42,520 nt of DNA from positions 1 to 42,520 of the IMG/VR virus record IMGVR_UViG_3300043313_001107; one strand, given 5' to 3'. The notes under the pieces were generated by a model that did no database searches, was not told the origin of the DNA, and saw only the letters and a list, made by a program, of their open reading frames with translations. Each line of letters begins with the position of its first letter. Position 1 is the stretch's first letter. Source of the stretch: a virus. This document shows positions 1 to 6,456 of the stretch, piece by piece. Position numbers and translations under genes: made by a program.

Positions 1-369
1 AGGGGATCCATTACATCCTCAAAGTCCATTTCAGGACAGGATTCGGAACAACTCTCTGGCCTGTCCTCACGTGTTGAGCCTAGCACACACCCGTACCCGG
101 CTTCAACTCGCTTTTCTGGACCTGTTTTGGTGGTTGTTACGGCACCGGTGTGGGAACTCTTCCCAATCTTTTTCGTGTGGGAACTGTTTTCACAATTGCA
201 CTTGTTTTCTATGTCTCCACTTGCCGATAATTACGACCGTGGGAAACATCCACATCACGGCGCGGCCTAAACCCTCGCCGTGGGACGGGGCTAGATTGTA
301 CGGGATTCTCTACCGGAGAGAAAACCGTGGCCCCGTGGGAATGGGATCGGACGCGATCTCATCTCCCAA
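1..369. other. Non-coding left-end control region
   Basis: No convincing gene lies here; the open frames lack a ribosome-binding site and have biased, unstructured composition. The stretch holds one exact copy of the TGGGAA-N3-TTCCCA palindrome (151-165), a degenerate copy at 176-194 (TGTGGGAACTGTTTTCACA) and a half-site at 239-253. A possible rightward promoter, TTGTTT-N18-GATAAT, sits between the last two. A perfect small hairpin, TTCTCT-N5-AGAGAA, is at 306-322, just past the end of the leftward HNH gene, and could act as its terminator, although no T-run follows. If the molecule is circular or concatemeric, this region joins the control DNA at the right end. Confidence 0.5.
151..165. repeat. 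TGGGAA-N3-TTCCCA palindrome, copy 1
   Basis: Exact 15-bp inverted repeat with spacer CTC in the non-coding left end. It is the first of five exact copies in the window; a degenerate copy lies 12 bases further on. Such scattered symmetric sites are typical binding sites of a dimeric repressor, but the binding protein is not identified. Confidence 0.65.
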
Positions 370-864
370 TCAACTCAGGCGCGCATATTCCCCATACTTA
401 TCCGCCGCCGCCTTGAACCTAGCTTGCACCGCCTCATCCCGATCACGGAAATAGCCCACCAACTCATCCCCAATCGTCACCTTCCAGAGCCTCCGCAACT
501 CCACCCAGGTCACGCCCATCACACCTATGCCCTCGTGGGACCCAGCGCGATTCATTCCGTTTTGCTCGTGGCTGGCTTCTCTCAGGTTGTAGCGCCGGCA
601 ATTGAGGCCACACCCGTCTCTATGGTCGATCACGGGCGCGGTTGATTCCCGCATCAGGAAACGATGTAGGCTAGTCGATCCCTTGTACGTTCCAGTGGTG
701 GCGTAAAGACACTCTCCACTCCTCTGCAGCGACCAACGACGCCACCGCACGAGCTCCCAATCAGATACGTCTACGGCCGCAAAGTATCGTCCATCCCTAC
801 CCACAGGGACGAGCATGTAATCAGGATCAGGCATGGTGACGCCCATGAAGATCAGACTTGGCAT
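370..864 (-). CDS. HNH endonuclease with AP2-like DNA-binding domain
   Basis: A 164-residue protein. The HNH core runs from about residue 66 (LHR) through DHRDG (80-84) to the Asn near 93. The C-terminal part (about 114-162: GVTW, LWKVTI, GYFRDRDEA, GEYA) matches the AP2-type DNA-binding domain often fused to phage HNH enzymes. In the family these are homing-type or nicking endonucleases that cut double-stranded DNA near their own insertion site. It is the last gene of the leftward left-arm block. An exact TGGGAA-N3-TTCCCA palindrome lies 19 bases upstream of the chosen start and may control it. The start is uncertain; internal Met codons at 846 and 834 are alternatives. Homing activity is inferred, not shown. 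Confidence 0.85.
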   Translation of the reverse strand: MPSLIFMGVTMPDPDYMLVPVGRDGRYFAAVDVSDWELVRWRRWSLQRSGECLYATTGTYKGSTSLHRFLMRESTAPVIDHRDGCGLNCRRYNLREASHEQNGMNRAGSHEGIGVMGVTWVELRRLWKVTIGDELVGYFRDRDEAVQARFKAAADKYGEYARLS

Positions 865-874
865 ACCGCTAATA

Positions 875-1057
875 CTACAGCTTGGGAACGCTTCCCAATG
901 AGGGTGTATGGAGACGAACCGCCTCGCGCAACCCATCCGCCAACAAGATTGCCGCCGTTGGTGAGAGCGCGAACCGAGCATTTCCAAAATCCACGAAGAA
1001 AGCCCCGGCAGCGGGAATCCACCTAATCTCTAGTGAATCAATATCAATTTTTTCCAT
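875..1057 (-). CDS. Hypothetical protein, 60 residues
   Basis: A 60-residue protein whose ATG overlaps the stop codon of the upstream gene (ATGA), indicating translational coupling. The sequence alternates short beta-like segments (EIRWIPAAGAFFVDFGN) with a helical alanine/leucine-rich segment (TAAILLADGLREAVRLH). No family is recognised. The context is a leftward accessory block between a predicted beta-rich protein and the HNH gene. The terminal codons overlap palindrome copy 2. Confidence 0.6.
   Translation of the reverse strand: MEKIDIDSLEIRWIPAAGAFFVDFGNARFALSPTAAILLADGLREAVRLHTPSLGSVPKL
883..897. repeat. TGGGAA-N3-TTCCCA palindrome, copy 2
   Basis: Exact inverted repeat with spacer CGC, extended by one base on each side to TTGGGAACGCTTCCCAA. 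It overlaps the 3' end of the small leftward gene at 875-1057 and lies just upstream of the HNH gene, a position suited to an operator for the latter. Confidence 0.65.
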
Positions 1058-1617
1058 CAGCCACCTACAGTGAAACTATGCAGCGTCAGGGAACATAGTT
1101 CGGAACCATCGCCAGGGTCAATGTCTGGCGTGAACTGAGCAGCTACCGCGAAGATGTAAAGCGGATCAACCTCGGTGATGTTCCCTGGGTGCTGGTCCAG
1201 GTCTACGGCCGGCTGGGGGTTGCTGGCCACGTTGCTCTTGAATGTGCCCTGCAGCTTCCCAGATCCCGCCCAGATCAACAGGTCATGCCCCTGGATCATC
1301 CACATGGTCTCTGGAATGTCGGTGACTCCACCTATCGGCTCCGGGACCGACGACGCCAGCGGCAACAGATCGTCCAGGTTCTCCCCAGAGATGGCTTTAG
1401 ACATGCCAAAGAGCGTCAAGGTGAGCATCCCAGGCACAGCAGCCTTTACGGTGCCCGTGGCCGTCACATCGAGCAGGACGAGCTCCAGATTGCTGCTACC
1501 CGGTACTGTGACCGTCGCCGGCACAAACTTTTCATCCCGAACCTTGAAAAATTCCGGGCTGGTGGAGGTGAGAGAGAGAGGCGCGGCCGCTGGTGCCTTG
1601 TCGATTGTGTCAGACAT
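1057..1617 (-). CDS. Hypothetical beta-rich protein
   Basis: A 186-residue protein. I chose the ATG at 1617 because an AAGGAG ribosome-binding site sits 8 bases before it; an ATG eleven codons earlier lacks one. The middle is rich in Val, Thr and Leu (VPATVTVPGSSNLELVLLDV), suggesting a beta-sandwich, and a Pro/Gly-rich region and a Trp-containing segment (MWMIQGHDLLIWAGSGKL) follow. There is no signal peptide or cysteine motif. No family is recognised; a virion-associated or decoration role is possible from the fold pattern, but the gene lies away from the structural block. Confidence 0.65.
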   Translation of the reverse strand: MSDTIDKAPAAAPLSLTSTSPEFFKVRDEKFVPATVTVPGSSNLELVLLDVTATGTVKAAVPGMLTLTLFGMSKAISGENLDDLLPLASSVPEPIGGVTDIPETMWMIQGHDLLIWAGSGKLQGTFKSNVASNPQPAVDLDQHPGNITEVDPLYIFAVAAQFTPDIDPGDGSELCSLTLHSFTVGG

Positions 1618-1675
1618 AGAAATGCTCCTTGCTGGTGGATTGAGCAACATGGGTCCGACGCAAACCCACTATAGC

Positions 1676-1954
1676 CTAATTCAACGTATCCACAACCCTC
1701 ACATCATCGTGCTTGTCGGGATCAACGACGCGCACACACTGAGCCACTTGGCCGCTCTCTGGATCCACGGGAAGCGCGAGAACGCAACTCACCAAAACCA
1801 TTCCAGGCGTTTGCTCCGCTCCGCCACGCCTACTCCCAAGCACAATGCTCGATTCCTTCACTTCGGCCACAAAACCAAAGATTTGCGACTCAGGAAGAGC
1901 CACCAAAATCTTGTTTCCCTTCGCCAACACGTTCCCCACTCGATCCTTCACCAT
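1676..1954 (-). CDS. Small beta-barrel-like hypothetical protein
   Basis: A 92-residue protein. The first 60 residues (DRVGNVLAKGNKILVALPES, then FGFVAEVKESSIVLG) have the alternating hydrophobic pattern of a small SH3- or KOW-like barrel, as in many phage proteins of this size. It lies in the leftward block and overlaps the 3' end of its upstream neighbour by 65 bases. No precise function can be assigned. Confidence 0.6.
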   Translation of the reverse strand: MVKDRVGNVLAKGNKILVALPESQIFGFVAEVKESSIVLGSRRGGAEQTPGMVLVSCVLALPVDPESGQVAQCVRVVDPDKHDDVRVVDTLN

Positions 1955-2312
1955 TCACAACCTCCACATCGTTACACCCACAAGGGCAATCTAAACTGTC
2001 CTGCCAGCCTTCAGGCCAAGCATCCTCATCCGTACCATTCGCACGTATCCAGGCCAGCAGGGAGACGCCTTCAGCCGTCAGCCACGCCCAGCCTATCCCC
2101 GTCCCATGCTCGATCAGCCCCCAGTCATCCAGAACCTTCGCGCCGAACTCGCGCCAGCCAAGAACCGCGCCATCCTCAAGTTGATAGAACGAGCCGCGCT
2201 TATCGTGGTCCTCGGCAATCTCCAGAAGGTACAGGATTATGGGCCAGTTTGAATTACCACAGCCGCATAATTTCACCTTTTCGAGAAACACCTTGGCTTC
2301 GCGCAGTTTCAT
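1890..2312 (-). CDS. Hypothetical acidic protein
   Basis: A 140-residue protein starting at the ATG at 2312, which overlaps the stop codon of the upstream winged-helix gene. The N-terminal 90 residues are predicted helical with several Trp residues (WPIILYLLEIAEDHD, GWREFGAKVLDDWGLI, GWAWLTAEGVSLLAWI), reminiscent of a small winged-helix domain. The tail is Cys/Gly/Glu-rich (DCPCGCNDVEVVNGEG) and encoded in the region overlapping the next gene. No family is recognised. Confidence 0.6.
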   Translation of the reverse strand: MKLREAKVFLEKVKLCGCGNSNWPIILYLLEIAEDHDKRGSFYQLEDGAVLGWREFGAKVLDDWGLIEHGTGIGWAWLTAEGVSLLAWIRANGTDEDAWPEGWQDSLDCPCGCNDVEVVNGEGSSGERVGEGKQDFGGSS

Positions 2313-2989
2313 ACAATTCCCTCTAGCTTCGCCGTCTCCCGCGCAAACCATTCAGCCTCTTCGGGGTTACGTTCCTCCCACGATAGCCCCCCATTCGCGC
2401 GATCCCACGCGGATTGAGTGCCAAAATCGGCCGTTGTGGTGAGTTTCGGAGCCGGTTTGATGCCGCACTTGAGGCTCCACGCCTCACGGAACGACATTCG
2501 CGCGCCGTGGTTCTCCGGTCTTGGCCTAAATCGAACCCGTGGCGCAGACGCTTCAGCGTCTCGCGCAGTAGTTGTTTGTTTTTCTATCTCAAGTATCTGT
2601 TTTACCCTGACACGGGTGTCACCCCCTCCTGTCACGAAACTCTCATCGAGAACAGGGAAGGTATAGCGGTTGGTGTAGTTGGATCGGCAAGCGTATTTGC
2701 GATGCTCCACCAGCACCACACCCAGCAGCCGCAGCGCGCGAATGTGACGCCGAATGGTTCGCATATCCAGCCGGCGACGCTCCGCGATCCAGCGCACCGA
2801 GGCATAGCAGGTTCGCGTCTTCAGGTCCATCCGCTCCTGCATCACAAGGTAGGTATCACGGAGCTCTACCCGCGAAATGATGGCATCCAAGCCATGTATC
2901 CGTTTGACGAAAAGCCTAGAATTGAAGTGACTTTGACGTAATTTTGACTTGATTTTAGACGCGCGCGTTTGTACAATCGGTCTCAACAT
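2309..2989 (-). CDS. Winged-helix DNA-binding protein (replication-initiator-like)
   Basis: A 226-residue basic protein. Residues about 50-110 form a helix-turn-helix (ASVRWIAERRRLDMRTIRRH, then ALRLLGVVLVEHRK) followed by a beta-hairpin-like NRYTF segment, the arrangement of winged-helix domains in phage and plasmid replication or regulatory proteins. The C-terminal half is Arg/Pro-rich and then acidic with several Trp. I chose the ATG at 2989 because GGAG lies 7 bases upstream; a GTG six codons earlier is possible. An inverted repeat, ACTCG-N7-CGAGT, sits just upstream and could be its autoregulatory site. A replication role is a possibility only; a transcription regulator is equally plausible. 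Confidence 0.65.
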   Translation of the reverse strand: MLRPIVQTRASKIKSKLRQSHFNSRLFVKRIHGLDAIISRVELRDTYLVMQERMDLKTRTCYASVRWIAERRRLDMRTIRRHIRALRLLGVVLVEHRKYACRSNYTNRYTFPVLDESFVTGGGDTRVRVKQILEIEKQTTTARDAEASAPRVRFRPRPENHGARMSFREAWSLKCGIKPAPKLTTTADFGTQSAWDRANGGLSWEERNPEEAEWFARETAKLEGIV

Positions 2990-3005
2990 AAGGCTCTCCT
3001 GTGCC

Positions 3006-3022
3006 ACTCGTTGATAGCGAGT
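3006..3022. promoter_or_regulatory. Inverted repeat upstream of the winged-helix gene
   Basis: ACTCG-N7-CGAGT, perfectly symmetric, ends 16 bases before the chosen ATG at 2989 of the leftward winged-helix gene. It may be a dimer-binding operator or an RNA hairpin next to the ribosome-binding site. The 7-base spacing is shared with two other inverted repeats next to DNA-binding-protein genes (5479 and 32293). Confidence 0.4.
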
Positions 3023-3070
3023 AGGGGGGTTGGGATAGAAAAACGAACTGGGTGATAACAGTTAGTTTGA

Positions 3071-3100
3071 GGGGGTCACGGGGTTCCGCCCGTGGCCCTC
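3071..3100. terminator. Strong GC-rich hairpin, terminator-like
   Basis: A nearly perfect 12-bp stem (arms 3071-3082 and 3089-3100, two G-U pairs, 6-base loop) lies at the stop codon of the small leftward gene at 3099. On the + strand it is followed by a run of six T (3105-3110), so the classic intrinsic-terminator shape points rightward although no rightward gene precedes it. For leftward transcripts there is a strong stem without a T-run. Confidence 0.45.
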
Positions 3101-3269
3101 ATACTTTTTTAAAGCTGAAGTGAGCAAGAGAGCCGGCCAGGGTTTCGTCCTGGGGGGTCATTGCTTCACTTGACGATTGGAGAACACTTGGCCGGCGATC
3201 CGCGCAGAGTTGGCGCGAGCTTCGCAGAATCTTTTTTACGTGGGAAATCGACTTGACTTGCTGAGGCAT
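3099..3269 (-). CDS. Small hypothetical protein
   Basis: A 56-residue protein beginning MPQQVKSISHVKK, with GAAGGGA placed suitably before the ATG at 3269. The N-terminal half is basic (VKKILRSSRQLCADRR), the rest polar. It stands alone between two non-coding stretches and ends at a strong hairpin. No family is recognised, and the gene is supported only by open frame, ribosome-binding site and position. Confidence 0.4.
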   Translation of the reverse strand: MPQQVKSISHVKKILRSSRQLCADRRPSVLQSSSEAMTPQDETLAGSLAHFSFKKV

Positions 3270-3500
3270 ATTTTTCCCTTCAAACATCCTTGAGGGCGGA
3301 TGGGGGAGGGATGTCTCCCCCGACCCAATACACCGGGGATCAGCCGGCGTTTTGCCTCATTCAGCTCCCCGCCGCCGCAAGCGGTAGAGGAAACCTAAAT
3401 CGAGAATATAGCTTTAAGTTTTGTGGGTAAGTTAATAAATTTAAGTGGATTAGATGTGAACCTTGAACGTTAACATCCTTAATATCAGAGCCATAGGAGT
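3270..3500. other. Non-coding, partly AT-rich spacer
   Basis: No supported gene. The part at about 3395-3480 is clearly AT-richer than the surrounding genome, with several TTAA/TAATA stretches. It could hold the promoter for the leftward genes at 3269 and 2989, or an origin, but no consensus promoter or ordered iterons are visible. The part at 3300-3330 carries a short GGGGGAG/CTCCCCC inverted repeat. Confidence 0.4.
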
Positions 3501-3710
3501 TTAGCGTTTTTTCCGCCGCGTCTCTTTTTTAGGTTTGCGATAGATCACCTTGCAGAAGCGCCCGGAAATGTCGCCAATATCCACAACTGAAAATATCTCC
3601 CAGCCGCGACCCTCCAAATCTTCCAAGGACTCCGGTAACGTGCTCCACTCGGCTGATTGCCAACTCCACTCATGTTTCATATTTTTAGGCTTAGGTGATT
3701 CTGTAGGCAC
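3501..3710 (-). CDS. Hypothetical protein with basic tail
   Basis: A 69-residue protein. I chose the GTG start at 3710 because AAGGAG lies upstream and the gene then overlaps the end of its neighbour; an ATG at 3680 has no such site. The core HEWSWQSAEWSTLPESLEDL followed by GWEIFSVVDIGD resembles small phage proteins of the DUF4177 type, in which a Glu/Leu-rich helix precedes a GWE strand motif. The end is strongly basic (PKKETRRKKR). Function unknown. Confidence 0.55.
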   Translation of the reverse strand: MPTESPKPKNMKHEWSWQSAEWSTLPESLEDLEGRGWEIFSVVDIGDISGRFCKVIYRKPKKETRRKKR

Positions 3711-3972
3711 GTTGAGGCTTCTCCTTCACAGCCTGGACAACACGAGCAAATGGAAGACGCGAATGGATGGGGATGGATTCGAGGCTGGAGACCTCAAAAT
3801 CCATCGCGCCCGTGAACCGCAACACCGAGGCGCAACCTAAACAGACAGTAAAATCGCCGGGCCCAGGCACAATCTCATCCAGAAGCGAAGTACAGGCGTC
3901 CAGCCGATAAAAGCAGACTGGACACCAGTGGAGCTCCGTTCTAGTGGTGAGCGACTTCCCCGTTGTCTTCAT
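3691..3972 (-). CDS. Zinc-ribbon-like hypothetical protein
   Basis: A 93-residue protein with two CxxC pairs (WCPVCFY near residue 17 and VCLGCAS near 44), the signature of a small zinc ribbon. The C-terminal half has no cysteines. The ATG overlaps the stop codon of the upstream gene at 3969, showing coupling. Such proteins are common in phage accessory regions and may bind DNA, RNA or protein; the sequence does not say which. Confidence 0.6.
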   Translation of the reverse strand: MKTTGKSLTTRTELHWCPVCFYRLDACTSLLDEIVPGPGDFTVCLGCASVLRFTGAMDFEVSSLESIPIHSRLPFARVVQAVKEKPQRAYRIT

Positions 3973-4166
3973 TCGCCACGCTTCTCTTTTCGCTCCTTGA
4001 CGTTAACAACCTTGTAGGCTGTAAAGTTGGGGCTGTTGCGGCCCACAGCGTTAGCTGTTATCAGGAAGCTGTTCTGTAGCATCCTGTTATTGCTCGATTG
4101 GGCCAGAGCAAAGCCCATGAGGACTAACAACCCGCCGTACTCGTCATCAGTCAACTCAATAGTCAT
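3969..4166 (-). CDS. Hypothetical protein, 65 residues
   Basis: A 65-residue protein with an acidic start (MTIELTDDEYGGLLVLMGFALA), a central helix and a lysine-rich end (VKERKEKRGE). The start overlaps the stop of the upstream DUF3846-like gene (ATGA). The pattern 'ELTDDEY..LL..MG.A' is frequent in small phage proteins of unknown function. No membrane segment is convincing. Confidence 0.55.
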   Translation of the reverse strand: MTIELTDDEYGGLLVLMGFALAQSSNNRMLQNSFLITANAVGRNSPNFTAYKVVNVKERKEKRGE

Positions 4167-4456
4167 CGCACAGCCTCCTCTGGCTCGTCCAACTCCAGCC
4201 GAGTATCCACCACAACAGCGTTCCCCATAATCACGTCCTTGCGGCCGTGGATGTAAAGGCGTGTCGCGGGTATGTTCAATTCTAATTTCTGCAGCTTCCC
4301 CAGATCGTTGACGACCATGAAACGCCCGTCAATCGTACAAACCTCTTCGATAGGACCGCCCACAAGATCCTGCAACTCTTCGCGCGTCCAGTGAACCCCA
4401 TTGGACGGCCGCAATTCCCTCGTGCGGCCGTCCGGTTGATAAAGCATCGTGCTCAT
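4163..4456 (-). CDS. DUF3846-like phage protein
   Basis: A 97-residue protein. The central part (LQDLVGGPIEEVCTIDGRFM, then VVNDLGKLQ) and the C-terminal IMGNAVVVDT motif match the pattern of DUF3846-type phage proteins: an index-of-interface strand pair, an 'NE/ND.GK' turn and a final 'I.GNAVVV' strand. The family has no experimentally established role. The gene is tightly packed between coupled neighbours in the leftward operon. The family call is from memory of the pattern, not a search. Confidence 0.6.
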   Translation of the reverse strand: MSTMLYQPDGRTRELRPSNGVHWTREELQDLVGGPIEEVCTIDGRFMVVNDLGKLQKLELNIPATRLYIHGRKDVIMGNAVVVDTRLELDEPEEAVR

Positions 4457-4663
4457 TTACTCAGTCTCCTGTACTTCGCCGGCCGTTGGTGGATCCAAAA
4501 GTTCAATGACGAGCGTTGCGATTCGCGCAGCCCCTTCAACTCCCTGGCCTTCGATGCGGCCGAGTAGCCAAAACAATTCTGAGCGGGGATCGGTTGCCCT
4601 GGGAATCAGAGCAGCCGCGACCTTCGGTTGAGTATCGCGGGTTAGTGTGCTGGTCTTTGCCAT
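4457..4663 (-). CDS. Hypothetical helical protein
   Basis: A 68-residue protein beginning MAKTSTLTRDTQPKVAAA; the remainder is predicted helical (SELFWLLGRIEGQGVEGAAR, then IATLVIELL) with an acidic tail. The start codon abuts the stop codon of the J-domain-associated protein. No family is recognised. Confidence 0.55.
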   Translation of the reverse strand: MAKTSTLTRDTQPKVAAALIPRATDPRSELFWLLGRIEGQGVEGAARIATLVIELLDPPTAGEVQETE

Positions 4664-5259
4664 TACGTTGTTGCTCCTTTTTGTGCTGCTAGTAATGCCT
4701 TCAAAGCGTCATCTCTCGCCACGTTCACGCGAGAAAAAGCGGCTGATTCTGCGTTTGCCGCGTGTAGCTTGCGGATCAGATCACGATGCGCCAGGGTGAC
4801 AAGGTGAGCCGGCGACATGGGAGGAACATTGAGGACGATCCAGCAGTCCTCTCCCGCGCCGGCCGTCTGAGGCAGAGCCTTGAAACCGGAAAAGGCGCGT
4901 TCCATCATCTCCGACGCTCCCCACCGCTCGATGGAGCGCATGGCCTCAATCGTCTTGGCGATGGAAGTCATGTTGTCGCGTAGAGCATCAAACTTGTCAC
5001 AGGCAAACACGGTCTGTTTGCCCCGCCGAATAAAGTAGACGGCCACACCTGGGTCCACGGGCTCACGGTCCAGGCGCGGAGTCCCATCGTTCTTAAGTGG
5101 CAGGTTGGTGGAGATGACAAGAGACGTTCCCCCCAGGCGATGCACTTCAGAAACAATGAGGCTATAAGCCTTCGCGGTTGGAGTGTCGAAGCGGGATTGA
5201 ACCTGAATCCCCGCCCTGTCCCAGCCAAGAGGCCACTCCAGCGGATAACTATTCGCCAT
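4663..5259 (-). CDS. Conserved phage protein with J-domain-like C-terminus
   Basis: A 198-residue protein. The N-terminal two thirds carry hallmarks of a conserved phage family: YPLEWPLGW at the start, then STNLPL, DPGVAVYF, QTVFACDKFD, DNMTSIAKTIEAMR and ERWG. In related proteins a DnaJ-type J domain follows. Here the C-terminus (about 135-190: AGEDCWIVLNVPPMSP, LVTLAHRDLIRKLHAA) looks like a shortened or degenerate J domain; the HPD tripeptide that stimulates DnaK is not visible. Members are often encoded near replication genes and may recruit host chaperones, but the role is not established. The start overlaps the upstream ribbon-helix-helix gene. Confidence 0.75.
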   Translation of the reverse strand: MANSYPLEWPLGWDRAGIQVQSRFDTPTAKAYSLIVSEVHRLGGTSLVISTNLPLKNDGTPRLDREPVDPGVAVYFIRRGKQTVFACDKFDALRDNMTSIAKTIEAMRSIERWGASEMMERAFSGFKALPQTAGAGEDCWIVLNVPPMSPAHLVTLAHRDLIRKLHAANAESAAFSRVNVARDDALKALLAAQKGATT

Positions 5260-5473
5260 CAGCCCCCTCCTCTGCGATACGAGCCTTAGCCGCAGCTAGT
5301 AACGCCCTCACCATCCAGAGACTTTGAGACATGCGCTCCAGTTCCGCAGCCTTCCGCAGCAGCTTGTTATCCGCCACCGAAATGCGAATCCCGGTCTTCA
5401 CCGTCCCACTCCGTTTTTTGCTGTATAAATCCGGTCGAGGCGCACCACCAACCGGAATCTTTTTTGTTGTCAT
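5249..5473 (-). CDS. Small ribbon-helix-helix-like DNA-binding protein
   Basis: A 74-residue protein. After a basic N-terminal tail (RPDLYSKKRSG), TVKTGIRISVADNKLLRKAA provides a beta strand followed by a helix, and MSQSLWMVRALLAAAKAR gives the second helix, the arrangement of CopG/MobC-type ribbon-helix-helix regulators. I start it at the ATG at 5473. It is divergent from the nuclease gene at 5503, and a perfect CATAAT-N7-ATTATG repeat occupies the 30 bases between them, a natural site for autoregulation and control of both directions. It heads the leftward operon 5473-3501. Confidence 0.6.
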   Translation of the reverse strand: MTTKKIPVGGAPRPDLYSKKRSGTVKTGIRISVADNKLLRKAAELERMSQSLWMVRALLAAAKARIAEEGADGE

Positions 5474-5478
5474 GCCGC

Positions 5479-5497
5479 CATAATGGAGGTTATTATG
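5479..5497. promoter_or_regulatory. Operator-like inverted repeat in divergent spacer
   Basis: CATAAT-N7-ATTATG with the flanks also partly symmetric (GCC/GCCGG). It lies between the divergent genes at 5473 (-) and 5503 (+), and the spacer contains TGGAGGT, the only ribosome-binding-like sequence for the rightward gene. Binding here could block both transcripts. The likely ligand is the ribbon-helix-helix-like protein encoded next to it, by inference from position. Confidence 0.5.
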
Positions 5498-5502
5498 CCG
5501 GT

Positions 5503-6006
5503 ATGTCAAGTGGAACGTGGAGAGAGGCTATCGCAGAGCAAAACGAGCGGCTGGGGATCAAGATTAGAACCCCGCCGACACCAGATACTTTGCCGCCCAA
5601 AAAACCCGTGGGCCACGTCGATAGGATGGCCGAACGCCAGGAACTTGCGGGAGCGATCGACAGCCGCCGCCGCCACGTTGCCAACGAAATGAACGGTATC
5701 GAAAAGAAATATGCCGCCTACCTCGAAACGCGCCGGCTGTGCGGAGAGATAGCGGGATGGAAGTTTGAGGGGATCAAACTAAAGTTGGCGCGCGCGACCT
5801 TCTATAACCCGGATTTCCTGGTAGTCAAGAATGACGGCCGGCTGGAGCTCCACGAGACCAAGGGCCACATGGAGGATGATGCGGCCGTGAAAACCAAGGT
5901 AGCGGCCGAGATGTTCCCAGAGTTTCGCATCGTTGTGGTGAGAGAAGTTGGAAAGCCGAAACGATGGAGTTTCAAGAACTACAAGCATCAGGAGGAGCAG
6001 GAGTGA
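5503..6006 (+). CDS. PD-(D/E)XK nuclease, DUF1064-type (Holliday-junction/T7 endonuclease I-like)
   Basis: A 167-residue protein. The C-terminal half has the nuclease core: FYNPDFLVV (Asp104), LELHETKG (Glu118, Lys120) and a following RIVVV strand. The upstream EKKYAAYLE helix (about 67-75) supplies the usual glutamate. The family cuts branched or damaged DNA in phage recombination and packaging preparation. It is the first rightward gene of this block, and its start is placed at the ATG at 5503. A perfect inverted repeat precedes it. The next gene overlaps its stop codon (GTGA). Confidence 0.8.
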   Translation: MSSGTWREAIAEQNERLGIKIRTPPTPDTLPPKKPVGHVDRMAERQELAGAIDSRRRHVANEMNGIEKKYAAYLETRRLCGEIAGWKFEGIKLKLARATFYNPDFLVVKNDGRLELHETKGHMEDDAAVKTKVAAEMFPEFRIVVVREVGKPKRWSFKNYKHQEEQE

Positions 6007-6395
6007 GTTGCCCGAAATGCGGCAGGGATCACAAGCGCAGCAAAAACGGCCCCTGTCCAAACTGCTACCGAAAGACGTACAAAAAGACCGAATCCGGTAA
6101 GGATGCCATCCGTCGAGCAGACAAGGCATCTGTACGGCGACACCCAGAACGGAGGATGAGAAAAGTTGTCAGATACAGGGAAAAAATCGGGTACTACATC
6201 CCAGCGGAGCTCCACGCGCTCCGCAACGCGACCAAAAAACTCGAAAGAGCACTGGAAGCAGCCGAAAACGATCATGCAGTTCGCCCAACAAGTGAACGCC
6301 GTTTGCAGCAGAGTCTTGAACGGCGAGATAGATATGGAAGTGGCGAAGACCTATTCAGCGATGGCGCGAGTAGTGACCCAGGCGGCGAACATTGA
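6003..6395 (+). CDS. Zinc-ribbon protein with basic helical body
   Basis: A 130-residue protein starting at GTG 6003, overlapping the nuclease stop codon. The N-terminus SCPKCGRDHKRSKNGPCPNC is a clear four-cysteine zinc ribbon, followed by a highly basic stretch (KKTESGKDAIRRADK) and a helical region (LRNATKKLERALEAAEND). The last 40 residues overlap a second real-looking frame (6274-6456) and are low in complexity. The mix of zinc ribbon and basic tail suggests nucleic-acid binding; no precise role is known. Confidence 0.6.
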   Translation: MSCPKCGRDHKRSKNGPCPNCYRKTYKKTESGKDAIRRADKASVRRHPERRMRKVVRYREKIGYYIPAELHALRNATKKLERALEAAENDHAVRPTSERRLQQSLERRDRYGSGEDLFSDGASSDPGGEH

Positions 6396-6456
6396 AGTAG
6401 CGCGCGCACGTCTCAGTAAAGACCTTCCAGAGTTGGGGCTAGAAGACGATGAATAG
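6274..6456 (+). CDS. Small conserved-looking helical phage protein
   Basis: A 60-residue protein starting at the ATG at 6274. The text MQFAQQVNAVCSRVLNGEID followed by VAKTYSAMARVVTQAANIEV and a DLPEL end has the composition of small phage proteins that begin 'M..F...V..VL.GEI....A..YS..AR...Q'. These are widespread and of unknown role. It overlaps the zinc-ribbon gene by 122 bases in another frame, which is long for this genome; both frames look coded. There is only a weak GGAAG before the start. Confidence 0.5.
   Translation: MQFAQQVNAVCSRVLNGEIDMEVAKTYSAMARVVTQAANIEVARARLSKDLPELGLEDDE

Noticed and set aside
71-454. Long open frame on the + strand of the left end
   Set aside because: Codes a Cys/His/Leu-rich text without domain pattern, has no ribosome-binding site, and runs against the HNH gene; it also spans the palindromes.
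1057-2326. Long + strand frames opposite the leftward genes
   Set aside because: These are antisense shadows; the leftward frames have ribosome-binding sites, ATGA coupling and fold-like patterns.
6234-6240. A AAA AAC slippery heptamer suggesting a -1 frameshift between the zinc-ribbon frame and the next
   Set aside because: The heptamer is not in the reading phase needed, and the second frame would need a +1 shift.
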